Assembly (NCBI GenBank): GCA_035430965.1
Contig: DAOMHQ010000076.1
Coordinates: 1 to 22,491, forward strand
Origin: JAKPRU01 sp029568995
Lineage (GTDB): Bacteria > Hinthialibacterota > Hinthialibacteria > Hinthialibacterales > JAKPRU01
Direction: 5' to 3'
DNA: 22,491 nucleotides
Part shown: in pieces, positions 6,965 through 14,459 of the stretch
Layout: every line of letters begins with the position of its first letter
Numbering within the stretch: position 1 is the first letter of the stretch
Made by a program: the position numbers and the translations under genes
The notes under the pieces: model-generated
What the model saw: only the letters and a program-made list of their open reading frames with translations
What the model was told of the DNA's origin: nothing
Database searches by the model: none

Positions 6965-6989
6965 GGGGAGCGGATATTCTCCGCTCCCC
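6965..6989 (-). terminator. Rho-independent terminator of the glycine-zipper lipoprotein
   Basis: GGGGAGCGGA (6965-6974) and TCCGCTCCCC (6980-6989) form a perfect 10-bp GC-rich stem with a 5-nt loop. Read on the minus strand, it is followed by TGTTCTGTTTATCTGT, a T-rich tail. It lies 31 bp after the stop codon. Confidence 0.75.
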
Positions 6990-7020
6990 CTGGGGATTTT
7001 TCAGGCAGTAATGCCGCTTC

Positions 7021-7353
7021 CTACTTGTAATCGGATTTGTAGACCGAGGTGGACGATCCCGTGGATGTAGATCCGGTGGATTGGGTCTCGCGCTTTGCGG
7101 CTTCATAGCCCTCATCGCGGGCTTTGTCGGTCTGTTTGTCGACATAATAGCCGCCCGCACCGCCCAGGAGAGCGCCCACCCCAGCGCCGATCGCCGCACC
7201 TTCCGCCGTCTTTCCGCCGCTGTTGTGCCCAAGGATGCCACCCGCGAGACCACCGAGGGTCGCTCCGCCGATAGCGCCTTTCTGCGTCGCCGTGCAGCCG
7301 ACCATTCCGACAAGTAACACGCAAGCAATCGTAATCGCAATCAAGTGTTTCAT
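7021..7353 (-). CDS. Glycine-zipper lipoprotein (SlyB/OmpA-type Gly-zipper domain)
   Basis: The 110-aa product begins MKHLIAITIACVLLVGMVGC, a lipoprotein signal with cysteine 20 as the probable lipidated residue. Residues 26-70 are a glycine zipper with repeated GxxxG spacing (GGATLGGLAGGILG and AIGAGVGALLGGAGGYY), which packs as membrane-inserting helices. The tail is charged, then Ser/Thr/Gly-rich. Such proteins sit in the outer membrane or envelope and are often stress-induced. The ATG at 7353 is preceded by GGAGG at 8 nt, so the much longer open frame extending to 7731 is not used. A good promoter lies at 7419-7447 and a terminator at 6965-6989, making a single-gene unit. It is divergent from the membrane protein starting at 7504. 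Confidence 0.88.
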   Translation of the reverse strand: MKHLIAITIACVLLVGMVGCTATQKGAIGGATLGGLAGGILGHNSGGKTAEGAAIGAGVGALLGGAGGYYVDKQTDKARDEGYEAAKRETQSTGSTSTGSSTSVYKSDYK

Positions 7354-7418
7354 TGGAAGAACCTCCATGTTTTCGCTTTGAATCTCAACGATTCGGACGC
7401 CTCCACGGTCACGTTTAA

Positions 7419-7447
7419 ATTGTATCCGTATATTGCCCTGCATCCAA
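7419..7447 (-). promoter_or_regulatory. Sigma-70-type promoter of the glycine-zipper lipoprotein
   Basis: On the minus strand, TTGGAT (7442-7447) and TACAAT (7419-7424) have a 17-bp spacer. The predicted leader is about 60 nt and contains the GGAGG site. Confidence 0.55.
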
Positions 7448-7503
7448 GCTCCACAGGGGCAAGTTTTTGCATTACTCTCCGTCCATACCATCTGAGAAGC
7501 CCA

Positions 7504-8856
7504 ATGAACCGACTTTTCCAGGCCATAGTCCGACGTCCATTCGTGTTCTTTCTGATTCCATTCCTGATTTATATGCTGAACTTCCGCGAGATCAGCAATC
7601 GTGGCGACACCGTCCCAACCGTGTTCACAGCCCTCAGTCTCCTCTGGGATGGCGACATCTTCCTGGGTGAAATCCGGGACTATGTCCCGTATGAACGACT
7701 GCCGTATTTCCTGTCGGAGCGACGGGGGCATCTTCTCTCGAATTATCCGATTCTGCCGGGGATTCTGTCCGCCCCCGTGTTCCTGCCCGGTGTCCTGTTC
7801 GATTGGATTCGACCGGACCTGCCGGATGCGTGCTGGCGATTCTTCTCGAAGTGCGCCGGTTCACTGTACACCGCGCTTTCGGTCCTGATGCTGTTTCTGA
7901 CGCTTCGCCGACTGACCACCTCTGCCGGGGCGATGGTGCTCTCCATGGCGTATGCCTTTGGCACGGCATGCTGGCCGATTTCCAGCCAGGCTCTCTGGCA
8001 GCATGGCCCCAGCGGCTTTCTGTGGATGGTTTCCCTGTATGCGCTGGTGCGGGTTTCCGCTTCTCCCCCAAGATTGGGGGAGACACAGAGGGGGTTGAAT
8101 GGTCTCCTCTTCCTCGCCGGTTTCGCCGCCGGCCTCGCTGTGGGATGTCGCCTGATCAATCTGGCCGCGTTTGCCGTGGTCGCTGTTGGCGTCCTGTTCC
8201 AGTGGAAGGGGCGGGGAATTGTGTATTTCCTCGCCGGGCTTCTACCGCCGGTTCTTCTGCTGGTGGCTTACAACTTCTACTACTTCGGAACCTGGGATGG
8301 CGGACTCTCCCAAGTGCTGGAGTTGCGCGAATCGCTCGATGGTGAAACCGGCGGCGTCTGGGATACGCCGCTGCTGGTCGGGATCACCGGCAACCTGGTC
8401 AGCCCCAGTCGTGGATTGTTCGTTTTCAGCCCTTTCCTTCTCTTCTCAGTTGCAGGGATAGCGGAACTCTGGAAAAATCGGGAGACGCGAGTGTCTTTGC
8501 TTGGAATTTCGATGTGGGCGCCCTTGGTTCTTCTTCTGATCTTCTCAAAATACACGGTCTGGTGGGGAGGAAACGCCCACTACGGTCCTCGATACCAGAT
8601 CGAAATGTTGCCGGTTTTGATGCTTCTATTGGGCGTCGGATGGAAGCGTTTCTCTGCAAAGCGGTGGCTGCTCGTGGTATTTTGCGTTCTTCTGGCCTGT
8701 TCCATATTCATCCAATGGGTCGGTGCCTACTGTCATCCGAGTGAGTGGGCCATGGACCCGGTACCCATTTTCGAGGATAAGAGCCGATTGTGGGATTGGT
8801 GCGACAACCAGGTTGTCCGGTGCCTGCAAAGCGGCGTGAAACCCAGAGTGTTTTGA
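7504..8856 (+). CDS. GT-C-like polytopic membrane protein (putative glycosyltransferase)
   Basis: The 450-aa product has roughly ten hydrophobic segments spread over its whole length. It carries features of the GT39/PMT-like GT-C membrane enzymes: a first extracytoplasmic loop with LLSNYPILPG, later SPSRGLFVFSPFLL, and WWGGNAHYGPRY near residue 365, all typical of this uncharacterised group. Such enzymes transfer sugars from polyprenyl-phosphate donors outside the membrane, but neither donor nor acceptor can be named here. I start it at the ATG at 7504 because the hydrophobic N-terminus begins there. The open frame further upstream overlaps the divergent lipoprotein gene. The stop codon is one base before the next ATG, so it heads a three-gene operon with the ABC transporter. 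A palindromic repeat is inserted in frame at about residues 187-198. Confidence 0.75.
   Translation: MNRLFQAIVRRPFVFFLIPFLIYMLNFREISNRGDTVPTVFTALSLLWDGDIFLGEIRDYVPYERLPYFLSERRGHLLSNYPILPGILSAPVFLPGVLFDWIRPDLPDACWRFFSKCAGSLYTALSVLMLFLTLRRLTTSAGAMVLSMAYAFGTACWPISSQALWQHGPSGFLWMVSLYALVRVSASPPRLGETQRGLNGLLFLAGFAAGLAVGCRLINLAAFAVVAVGVLFQWKGRGIVYFLAGLLPPVLLLVAYNFYYFGTWDGGLSQVLELRESLDGETGGVWDTPLLVGITGNLVSPSRGLFVFSPFLLFSVAGIAELWKNRETRVSLLGISMWAPLVLLLIFSKYTVWWGGNAHYGPRYQIEMLPVLMLLLGVGWKRFSAKRWLLVVFCVLLACSIFIQWVGAYCHPSEWAMDPVPIFEDKSRLWDWCDNQVVRCLQSGVKPRVF
8062..8096 (+). repeat. Palindromic repeat inserted in frame within a gene
   Basis: The core TCTCCCCCAA-GA-TTGGGGGAGA (8062-8083) is a perfect 10-bp stem. 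The following GAGGGGGTTGAAT aligns with the tail of the intergenic copy at 17091-17127. In this gene it encodes SPPRLGETQRGLNG in a loop between two membrane segments, without breaking the frame. Confidence 0.8.
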
Positions 8857-8857
8857 C

Positions 8858-11335
8858 ATGGTGAAATCGGTGAATGTGTCAAATGTGAAATCATCGGGGA
8901 TGCCCGATCCGGATGCTCATTCCCTGCTGGGATGGATTCGGGAGAATCCGAGGTATTTCTTTTTCCTCCCATTGGTTTTGGCGGTTCTGGCTCCCCTCTA
9001 TTTCGAGAATCCGTACAAAACGGAAGACAAGGTGATTGTCGCCTGGGGCATGGTGATGCGCGGCGAAAGCCGCCCCGGATACATTGCCTGTCGGGACCTT
9101 TTCGAAAAGAGGCATCCGGGGGTGCGGATCCAGATGTTCAGTTGCGGACGTGGCGACAATCCCCAGCGACTGATGAGCGCAATCGCAGGCAATTCCGCGC
9201 CGGATCTTGTTCAATTCGAATCCTACCAGGTGGCCTCCTGGGCAGCCCGGAATGCGTTCATGCCGCTCGATGAATGGATCGAACGCGACCAGGATGGAAC
9301 CTACGGTGTCCGCCGCGAACAATATGTCCAATCGAGTTGGGAACCGGTCACCTGGCGCGGGCAGACCTACGGCATTCCTTCCTGGATGGGAACTTTCGGA
9401 ATGGCCTACAACAAGACTGCCTTCCGGGAAGCCGGACTGGATCCCGAATCGCCGCCCAAAACCTACGATGATCTCCTTGAGGTGTCTCAAAAACTGGTGA
9501 AGTTCGACAGCGCGGGGAACATCGAACGCGGCGGCTGGATTCCGCTCTATTTCATCGACCAGAAGCACTTCACTTCCTATCTCGTGTCTCTCTTGCAGGC
9601 CGGGGGCAAACTCATGTCACCGGACGGGCTTTATCCGCAGATCGACACGGAGGAAGCCCACCGGGTGATTGATCTGTATCGAAAGGCCCATGCCATTCAC
9701 GGCGGGTGGACCAAGATCCAGGCGCTTTATGGTTTGATCGGCGGACAAAGCGGAGACTTGTTTCTCTCCGGGCGCGTGGCGATTGACTTGGAGGATGACT
9801 GGCTTGTTTATCGAGTGGCATCCTATGTCCCCGATTTCGATTTCGGTGTCGCTCCGTTCCCCAGTTTCGACGGCACAACTCACGTCTCCCAGTCCATCGG
9901 CTTGTCCTATGTCATTCCCACCAATGCCCCGCATCCGGAACTGGCCTGGGAATTCATCAAATGGATGAATTCACCCGAAGCGATTCTGCTTCGGAACTAC
10001 CACTGGAGACAGGAAAGCCGCAAACAACTTGGCCCGAACGCACCGCAATACGTGGGACTGCATTCCAATATGGCATGTAATGAGGCCGCCTGGGCGGAAC
10101 CGCAGTTCGATTCTCCGCGTCTTCAGGAAGCCGCCAATGTCTTTCGCAGTTTTTTGCCCGATACGCGCGAAATTGCCACCAATCCTGTCACCGCGGCCCT
10201 TCGATACCGGCTGGGCAATGCGCTTCGACGGATCTTTGCCGGTCAAATGGAGGCCGGAGAAGCGCTCAGGCAAGTCGAGCATGAACTGAACAAGCAATTG
10301 ATAGAATTTCGCGATAAACCCCCCGGGCCTCCGGTTTCCGGCTGGACGATAGTAAAAGTCACGGTCGGTATGCTTCTCTGCGTTATGGCGGCAACGGTCT
10401 TTCTTGTTATCCGTCAATCGAGGCGCGGCGATATTCGATTGCGCGAAGCGCTCGGCGGATATCTGCTCGCCTCGCCGTGGCTGATCGGATTCTTCGTGTT
10501 TATCGGCGGCCCGATCATCGCTTCATTTATTCTCAGCTTCTGCTCCTATGATGTGCTGCACGGTCCGCGTTTTGTCGGAATGAATAATTACACCGAAGCC
10601 TTCACACAGGACGCCTTGTTCTGGAAGAGCCTCGGTAACACCGCATTCATGATGCTGGGGATTCCCATCGGGATGAGTGTTTCGCTGGGGATTGCCATCC
10701 TGCTCAACATGCGGGTGCGCGGTTTGGGGATCTATCGCACGATGTATTATCTTCCCGCGATTGTGCCGATGGTTGCCGGCGCCGTTCTGTGGCAATGGCT
10801 TCTTTCCCCCCAGACCGGCCCGGTGACCTGGGTGTTTGAACACACCCTTACACCGCTTTTCGCCGCCTTCGGCATGGATATCCATGCTCCGGTCTGGCTG
10901 CAGGATGATGCCTGGATCAAGCCCAGCTTCATCCTGATGGGATTATGGAACGCTGGGGCGGGCATGATTATCTGGCTCGCGGGTCTCCAGGGCATTCCGG
11001 AACAACTGTACGAGTCTGCATCCATCGACGGAGCCGGAACATGGTCGCGGTTCCGCTCGATCACAATCCCCATGCTGACTCCCTATATCTTCTTCAATCT
11101 CATCACCGGCATCATTGGCACGTTCCAGATCTTTACAACGGCTTTCGTAATCACCAATGACTATCCCCCGGATGCCGTTCTGTTCTACGTCTACCACTTG
11201 TTCAACAACGCCTTTCGATATTTCCACATGGGATACGCCTCTGCAACGGCCTGGATTCTCTTCGTGATTGTCCTGGTTTTGACCTTGTGTCAGGTCCGGG
11301 GAGCAAAACATTGGGTGCACTACGGTGGCAGCTGA
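8858..11335 (+). CDS. Chimeric CUT1 ABC importer: solute-binding protein fused to MalF-type permease
   Basis: The 825-aa protein joins two normally separate importer parts. A membrane anchor lies at about 32-48. A family-1 extracellular solute-binding domain fills about 58-480, with YGIPSWMGTFGMAYNK and YDDLLEVSQKL as typical motifs. A second helix lies at about 495-514, then a basic cytoplasmic turn RQSRRGD, then a six-helix MalF-like permease (about 530-825) with the EAA loop EQLYESASIDGAG that contacts the ATPase. The charges fit a periplasmic binding domain tethered at both ends. It overlaps or abuts the next gene, another permease. No ATPase is in the window, so a shared MsmK/UgpC-type ATPase is inferred. 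The start at 8858 has no clear ribosome binding site and may depend on coupling to the gene ending 1 bp before. An ATG at 8900 is the alternative. The substrate is probably a saccharide. Confidence 0.9.
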   Translation: MVKSVNVSNVKSSGMPDPDAHSLLGWIRENPRYFFFLPLVLAVLAPLYFENPYKTEDKVIVAWGMVMRGESRPGYIACRDLFEKRHPGVRIQMFSCGRGDNPQRLMSAIAGNSAPDLVQFESYQVASWAARNAFMPLDEWIERDQDGTYGVRREQYVQSSWEPVTWRGQTYGIPSWMGTFGMAYNKTAFREAGLDPESPPKTYDDLLEVSQKLVKFDSAGNIERGGWIPLYFIDQKHFTSYLVSLLQAGGKLMSPDGLYPQIDTEEAHRVIDLYRKAHAIHGGWTKIQALYGLIGGQSGDLFLSGRVAIDLEDDWLVYRVASYVPDFDFGVAPFPSFDGTTHVSQSIGLSYVIPTNAPHPELAWEFIKWMNSPEAILLRNYHWRQESRKQLGPNAPQYVGLHSNMACNEAAWAEPQFDSPRLQEAANVFRSFLPDTREIATNPVTAALRYRLGNALRRIFAGQMEAGEALRQVEHELNKQLIEFRDKPPGPPVSGWTIVKVTVGMLLCVMAATVFLVIRQSRRGDIRLREALGGYLLASPWLIGFFVFIGGPIIASFILSFCSYDVLHGPRFVGMNNYTEAFTQDALFWKSLGNTAFMMLGIPIGMSVSLGIAILLNMRVRGLGIYRTMYYLPAIVPMVAGAVLWQWLLSPQTGPVTWVFEHTLTPLFAAFGMDIHAPVWLQDDAWIKPSFILMGLWNAGAGMIIWLAGLQGIPEQLYESASIDGAGTWSRFRSITIPMLTPYIFFNLITGIIGTFQIFTTAFVITNDYPPDAVLFYVYHLFNNAFRYFHMGYASATAWILFVIVLVLTLCQVRGAKHWVHYGGS

Positions 11336-11336
11336 A

Positions 11337-12194
11337 ATGAATAGAAGATCCTCTATACGAAGGTTCATCCCGCATCTGTTTCTCTTGATCGGGGCGGTGA
11401 TTTTCCTGTTTCCGTTTCTGTGGCTGGCTTTGACTTCGCTGAAAGGGGCCGATGAGGTCGTTCAGGTCCCGCAGCCGTGGATTCCCTCCGTCTTGAAGAA
11501 ATGGCCCATCAATTGGAGACTCCTCGCCGACAATTACTTCCTGGTTTTCCAGATGCTGCCTGTGTGGGACCTGACACGAAACACCTTGTATGTCACCTTC
11601 ATGAGTATCATCGGACAGCTGTTCGCCTGCTCCATGGTGGGGTATTCGTTCGCCCGCTTGTCGTGGCCCGGAAGAGATATCTGGTTCCTGGTCCTTCTGG
11701 CCACTATGATGCTGCCCCCGCAGGTCACCTTCATTCCGGTCTTTCTGATCTTTCGGGCGCTGGGCATGTATAACACCATGAAACCGCTCTGGATCCCGTT
11801 CTTTTTCGGCAGTGCGTTCTTCATTTTTCTGCTGCGGCAGTTCTTCAGGACGTTGCCCACCGATTTGGAGGATGCCGCTCACATTGACGGGTGCGGCCAC
11901 TTTCGGACATTCATCGAGATCATGCTGCCCCTGGTCAAACCGGCCCTGGGAGCGGTCGCCGTCTTCCAGTTCATGACCAGCTGGAACGATTTCCTTGGGC
12001 CGCTGATCTATGTCAACGACGACCGATTCACCACGCTTTCCATGGGAGTCTATTACTACAAAATCGAGCGGCAGGGGATGTGGGGGGAGATGATGGCGGT
12101 TACTCTCATGATGACACTACCCGCTATTGTGGTTTTCTTCTGCGCACAAAAACACTTTGTCCAGGGGATTACGCTGACCGGAATGAAGGAATGA
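11337..12194 (+). CDS. CUT1 sugar ABC transporter permease (MalG-like)
   Basis: This 285-aa inner-membrane permease should pair with the permease half of the preceding chimera to form the import channel. It has about six membrane segments, the EAA loop LEDAAHIDGCGHFRTF near residue 180, the motif FMTSWNDFLGPLIYV, and the C-terminus HFVQGITLTGMKE that is characteristic of MalG/UgpE-type permeases. The ATG at 11337 lies 1 base after the stop codon of the chimera, with GGTGG 8 nt upstream. A GTG at 11325 would add four residues and overlap by 11 bp. Either arrangement implies translational coupling. The gene ends in a bidirectional hairpin shared with the convergent gene. The transported sugar cannot be deduced. 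Confidence 0.92.
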   Translation: MNRRSSIRRFIPHLFLLIGAVIFLFPFLWLALTSLKGADEVVQVPQPWIPSVLKKWPINWRLLADNYFLVFQMLPVWDLTRNTLYVTFMSIIGQLFACSMVGYSFARLSWPGRDIWFLVLLATMMLPPQVTFIPVFLIFRALGMYNTMKPLWIPFFFGSAFFIFLLRQFFRTLPTDLEDAAHIDGCGHFRTFIEIMLPLVKPALGAVAVFQFMTSWNDFLGPLIYVNDDRFTTLSMGVYYYKIERQGMWGEMMAVTLMMTLPAIVVFFCAQKHFVQGITLTGMKE

Positions 12195-12205
12195 GAGAGG
12201 GGAGA

Positions 12206-12222
12206 GGGGGCATCTTGCCCCC
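12206..12222. terminator. Bidirectional hairpin between convergent genes
   Basis: GGGGGCA-TCT-TGCCCCC is a compact 7-bp GC stem with a 3-nt loop, in the 33-bp gap between the MalG-like gene and the convergent coiled-coil gene. It has no clear T tract on either side. It may serve both transcripts as a 3'-end structure. The flanking GGGGAGAGGG links it loosely to the repeat family. Confidence 0.45.
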
Positions 12223-12227
12223 GACAA

Positions 12228-13313
12228 TCACTTGCCGTCCCGCCTCTTCTGCAAACGGTCCATAACGACCATGCCTCTGCCGGCAGATCCTTTATTCCCT
12301 TCCTCGCGGACCTGCTCGCGGGCGGTCTTCCGTTTCTGGGTTTGAGTAATTGCCACGTTCTTGAGATTCTCGTCTTTGAAGATCTCTTTTTCAATCCATT
12401 CGCAAATCTGGTCTACTTCCTGAATGGCTCTCACCAGAACCTTGGATTCCATCGCTAAGGCTTTCAATTCACGACGGTACCCGGTAACTCCCTCCGATTG
12501 TTCCGGACTGAGCTGCAAGGTTTCAAGATCCTCGAATAGCTTATTCCCTCCATCTCCCATGGACTGTCGCAGTTTGCCCAGTTCGTGCTGGACCAGGGAA
12601 TCCCTCATTTCGCACAAGTGACGCTGCGTGTCTAAAACGCGGCTCTTGTGTTTCTGCAAATCCAGCCGGTAGTAGTACGCGGCGTAAGTCAGCGGTTCCA
12701 GGGACCGGCTGCGCAGAAGATAGTGCTTTTTCTCCTGAATCAGCTGTTTGGCGAGAGATGCGGCGGCAACGGAGTTCCCCGATTTCTGAAGATTCATGAA
12801 TTCCGCCAGCTTCCGTTCATAACTGGCGAAGATCGGTTCCGCCCTCTTGCGCTCCGTGAGCTCCTTTTCGAGATCCAACAGATCTTCGACGTTCTCTTCG
12901 GCGGTCTCAAATCGCCTGCGCAGGCTGTTCGTGAGCTCTTCCGCTTCTTCATCCCCGATGGCCCCCTCCTGAATGCGCTGGGAAAGTGTCTGAATGGCCA
13001 GGTTAAACAGGACTCGGATTTCCTCGGCCAATGACCGGCTTGAACCCCGCAGCGCTTTTTCCAGGCTGGCTTTAAAGGACGCATTGCTTTTTGCACTGTC
13101 CTTGCAGTCTTCCAGCATACGTTGTGCTTCAGCCAGTGTGAACCAGACAACCTTGCCGTCGTGGATGACTTTTACCAGCTCGTCCGCGTGAACATTCTTT
13201 TTCTGGACAACGGAATCTTTTTCCGTTTCCCAATACCCGAAACGTTTCTTAAAAAAGTAATTCTGGAGAGACTGGTCGAAGAATTGTTCGATATCAATCG
13301 CAGGCATTCTCAT
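12228..13313 (-). CDS. Uncharacterised coiled-coil protein
   Basis: I do not recognise this 361-aa protein. It has no signal peptide or membrane helix, so it is probably cytoplasmic. The first 70 residues (IDIEQFFDQSLQNYFFKKRF and VIHDGKVVWFTLAEAQRML) may form a small folded domain. From about residue 90 on it is rich in Glu, Lys, Arg, Leu and Gln with heptad-like spacing, indicating long helices or coiled coil. The C-terminus is basic. I chose the ATG at 13313, preceded by GGGGGAA. A second ATG at 13307 has better spacing. The open frame reaches 13430, adding a segment with CEVCVGC, but a good promoter (13399-13427) lies inside that extension, which argues against it. It is alone between convergent and divergent neighbours, so context gives no function. 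Confidence 0.75.
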   Translation of the reverse strand: MRMPAIDIEQFFDQSLQNYFFKKRFGYWETEKDSVVQKKNVHADELVKVIHDGKVVWFTLAEAQRMLEDCKDSAKSNASFKASLEKALRGSSRSLAEEIRVLFNLAIQTLSQRIQEGAIGDEEAEELTNSLRRRFETAEENVEDLLDLEKELTERKRAEPIFASYERKLAEFMNLQKSGNSVAAASLAKQLIQEKKHYLLRSRSLEPLTYAAYYYRLDLQKHKSRVLDTQRHLCEMRDSLVQHELGKLRQSMGDGGNKLFEDLETLQLSPEQSEGVTGYRRELKALAMESKVLVRAIQEVDQICEWIEKEIFKDENLKNVAITQTQKRKTAREQVREEGNKGSAGRGMVVMDRLQKRRDGK

Positions 13314-13398
13314 GTTCCCCCAACCGCCGGGGCGGTATGGAAAGGTTTCGCATCCGACGCACACCTCACATCCATCAAAAAAATCATCCCATCCATTA

Positions 13399-13427
13399 AG
13401 TATATCAAGATCCATCGCGAATAACAA
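13399..13427 (-). promoter_or_regulatory. Sigma-70-type promoter of the coiled-coil gene
   Basis: On the minus strand, TTGTTA (13422-13427) and TATACT (13399-13404) are separated by exactly 17 bp. The -10 box is the same as those of prepilins 1 and 2. The predicted start of transcription is near 13392, about 80 nt before the chosen ATG. Confidence 0.5.
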
Positions 13428-13652
13428 CATTTGTTTGCCAAAATCAACCGTTAAAATTTGATGAGAATACGGTTTTCCAAACGGGAATGGGATTTGCTTA
13501 TATCATTTTGGTAAATCCAGGCACGCGGGACGGCCAGATCGTCCCTAAGTGCTTCAACTGCGAGAGGTTATCTCATTGAAATTTCTGAGGAGCTCTGGGG
13601 GTGGCGATAGGAAAATCCTGCCCCGATTGCGGGCAACCATGGAGGTTGTCAG

Positions 13653-13862
13653 ATGACAGAACATTCACAACTGGATCGACTGAGAGACATGGCCAAACGG
13701 TTTCAGGCGTACTTCCGGAATCCCGGCCTGGCGGAGACATCGTTTATCACTTCCGCCCGGTTTCGGGGATTCTCTCATGGCTCCGTACACCGCGTTGCCG
13801 CGCTGTTCTGGCCGAAAGGACATGTTGCACGCCTCGCGGCGGAAGGAATCATCGATCTGTAA
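13653..13862 (+). CDS. Small uncharacterised protein (69 aa)
   Basis: This short gene is supported by a strong ribosome binding site, GGAGG 7 nt before the ATG, and by a perfect 12-bp hairpin 18 bp after its stop. The product (MTEHSQLDRLRDMAKRFQAY at the start) has an amphipathic basic helix, then a part with several His and aromatic residues (FSHGSVHRVAALFWPKGHVA) and ends in AAEGIIDL. There is no signal peptide, membrane helix or known motif. A DNA- or RNA-binding or toxin/antitoxin-sized role is possible, but nothing in the sequence shows it. An overlapping frame from a GTG at 13601 also has a fair ribosome binding site and begins with SCPDCGQPW, but it runs through the terminator and looks non-coding. 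Confidence 0.6.
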   Translation: MTEHSQLDRLRDMAKRFQAYFRNPGLAETSFITSARFRGFSHGSVHRVAALFWPKGHVARLAAEGIIDL

Positions 13863-13880
13863 TTTCCCAGGTAAGAGTCC

Positions 13881-13918
13881 GGGGCAGCCGGATAGGGGGA
13901 GAGTTCTCCGGCTGCCCC
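13881..13918 (+). terminator. Hairpin after the 69-aa gene
   Basis: GGGGCAGCCGGA (13881-13892) pairs perfectly with TCCGGCTGCCCC (13907-13918) around a 14-nt loop. The 12-bp GC-rich stem lies 18 bp past the stop codon. The following GTCTTGACC is not a strong T tract, so it could be an mRNA-stabilising end as well as a terminator. Confidence 0.6.
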
Positions 13919-13949
13919 GTCTTGACCACTCAATCCTGTCGGAAAAAAG

Positions 13950-13978
13950 TGGTTAAATTCCTTTGGAATTGCTAGAAT
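13950..13978 (+). promoter_or_regulatory. Putative promoter with an internal palindromic operator
   Basis: A -10 box TAGAAT (13973-13978) lies about 55 bp before the small membrane-protein ATG, with a weak -35 (TGGTTA, 17-bp spacing). Between them lies the perfect palindrome AATTCC-TTT-GGAATT (13956-13970), a position where a repressor would block polymerase. Both promoter and operator are inferred. Confidence 0.35.
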
Positions 13979-14034
13979 AGAGACACGCCGAGTGCGCGGA
14001 TTCTGTGGGATTCCTGAATGGGAGGCGCAATTCC

Positions 14035-14430
14035 ATGGGATGGTTCAGGAAAAAAAGAACGAACTCCGATGAGGAACTTCTGGCGCAACAGAATCCGCTT
14101 CTCAAGCCGGGCGAGTGGGAGGAATTGCTGCTGTCCCGGCGTTCACTCTCTCATCGTCATTTGGTCTGGACATCCCGGGAATATCGTAAAGACATCAAGT
14201 TCATCGTGTTTGGAGCCGTTGTCGGCGCGATTGTCGTCGGCTTGGTCTGCATGATGGTGATGGGCATTTATGTCTGGCGCATCGACGGGTATAGTTCCAG
14301 TCGGGGATTCAGCATGATCGACGGCCCGGATCGCCCCGTACGGCCCATTCTCGAAAGCGCAGCCTATGCGGGGGTGGTCACAGGCTTCTGTATCTTCCTT
14401 TTCAGACGATTCTGGCGTCGCCGCCGGTGA
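14035..14430 (+). CDS. Small two-helix membrane protein
   Basis: I do not recognise this 131-aa protein. A basic, charged N-terminal cytoplasmic region (FRKKRTNSDEELL) of about 55 residues is followed by a long hydrophobic helix FIVFGAVVGAIVVGLVCMMV. An outside loop with GPDRPVRPILES comes next, then a second helix SAAYAGVVTGFCIFLF and a very basic end FRRFWRRRR. The topology is therefore a hairpin with both ends inside. The ATG at 14035 has GGAGG 9 nt upstream. A GTG at 14005 is in frame but lacks one. Its stop codon overlaps or nearly abuts the next gene, whose frame opens with a GTG at 14427 (GTGA overlap). The two are probably translated together and may form a complex. Confidence 0.75.
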   Translation: MGWFRKKRTNSDEELLAQQNPLLKPGEWEELLLSRRSLSHRHLVWTSREYRKDIKFIVFGAVVGAIVVGLVCMMVMGIYVWRIDGYSSSRGFSMIDGPDRPVRPILESAAYAGVVTGFCIFLFRRFWRRRR

Positions 14431-14459
14431 TACCGTCTGGATTGTCACCCTCGGGACAC

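Noticed and set aside
7354..7731. N-terminal extension of the glycine-zipper protein to 236 residues
   Set aside because: The lipoprotein signal and GGAGG site place the start at 7353, and the extension would overlap the divergent membrane-protein gene and the predicted promoter.
13601..13975. A 124-codon frame beginning with a zinc-ribbon-like SCPDCGQPW
   Set aside because: It overlaps the better-supported 69-aa gene and reads straight through its terminator hairpin. Only the first codons look protein-like.
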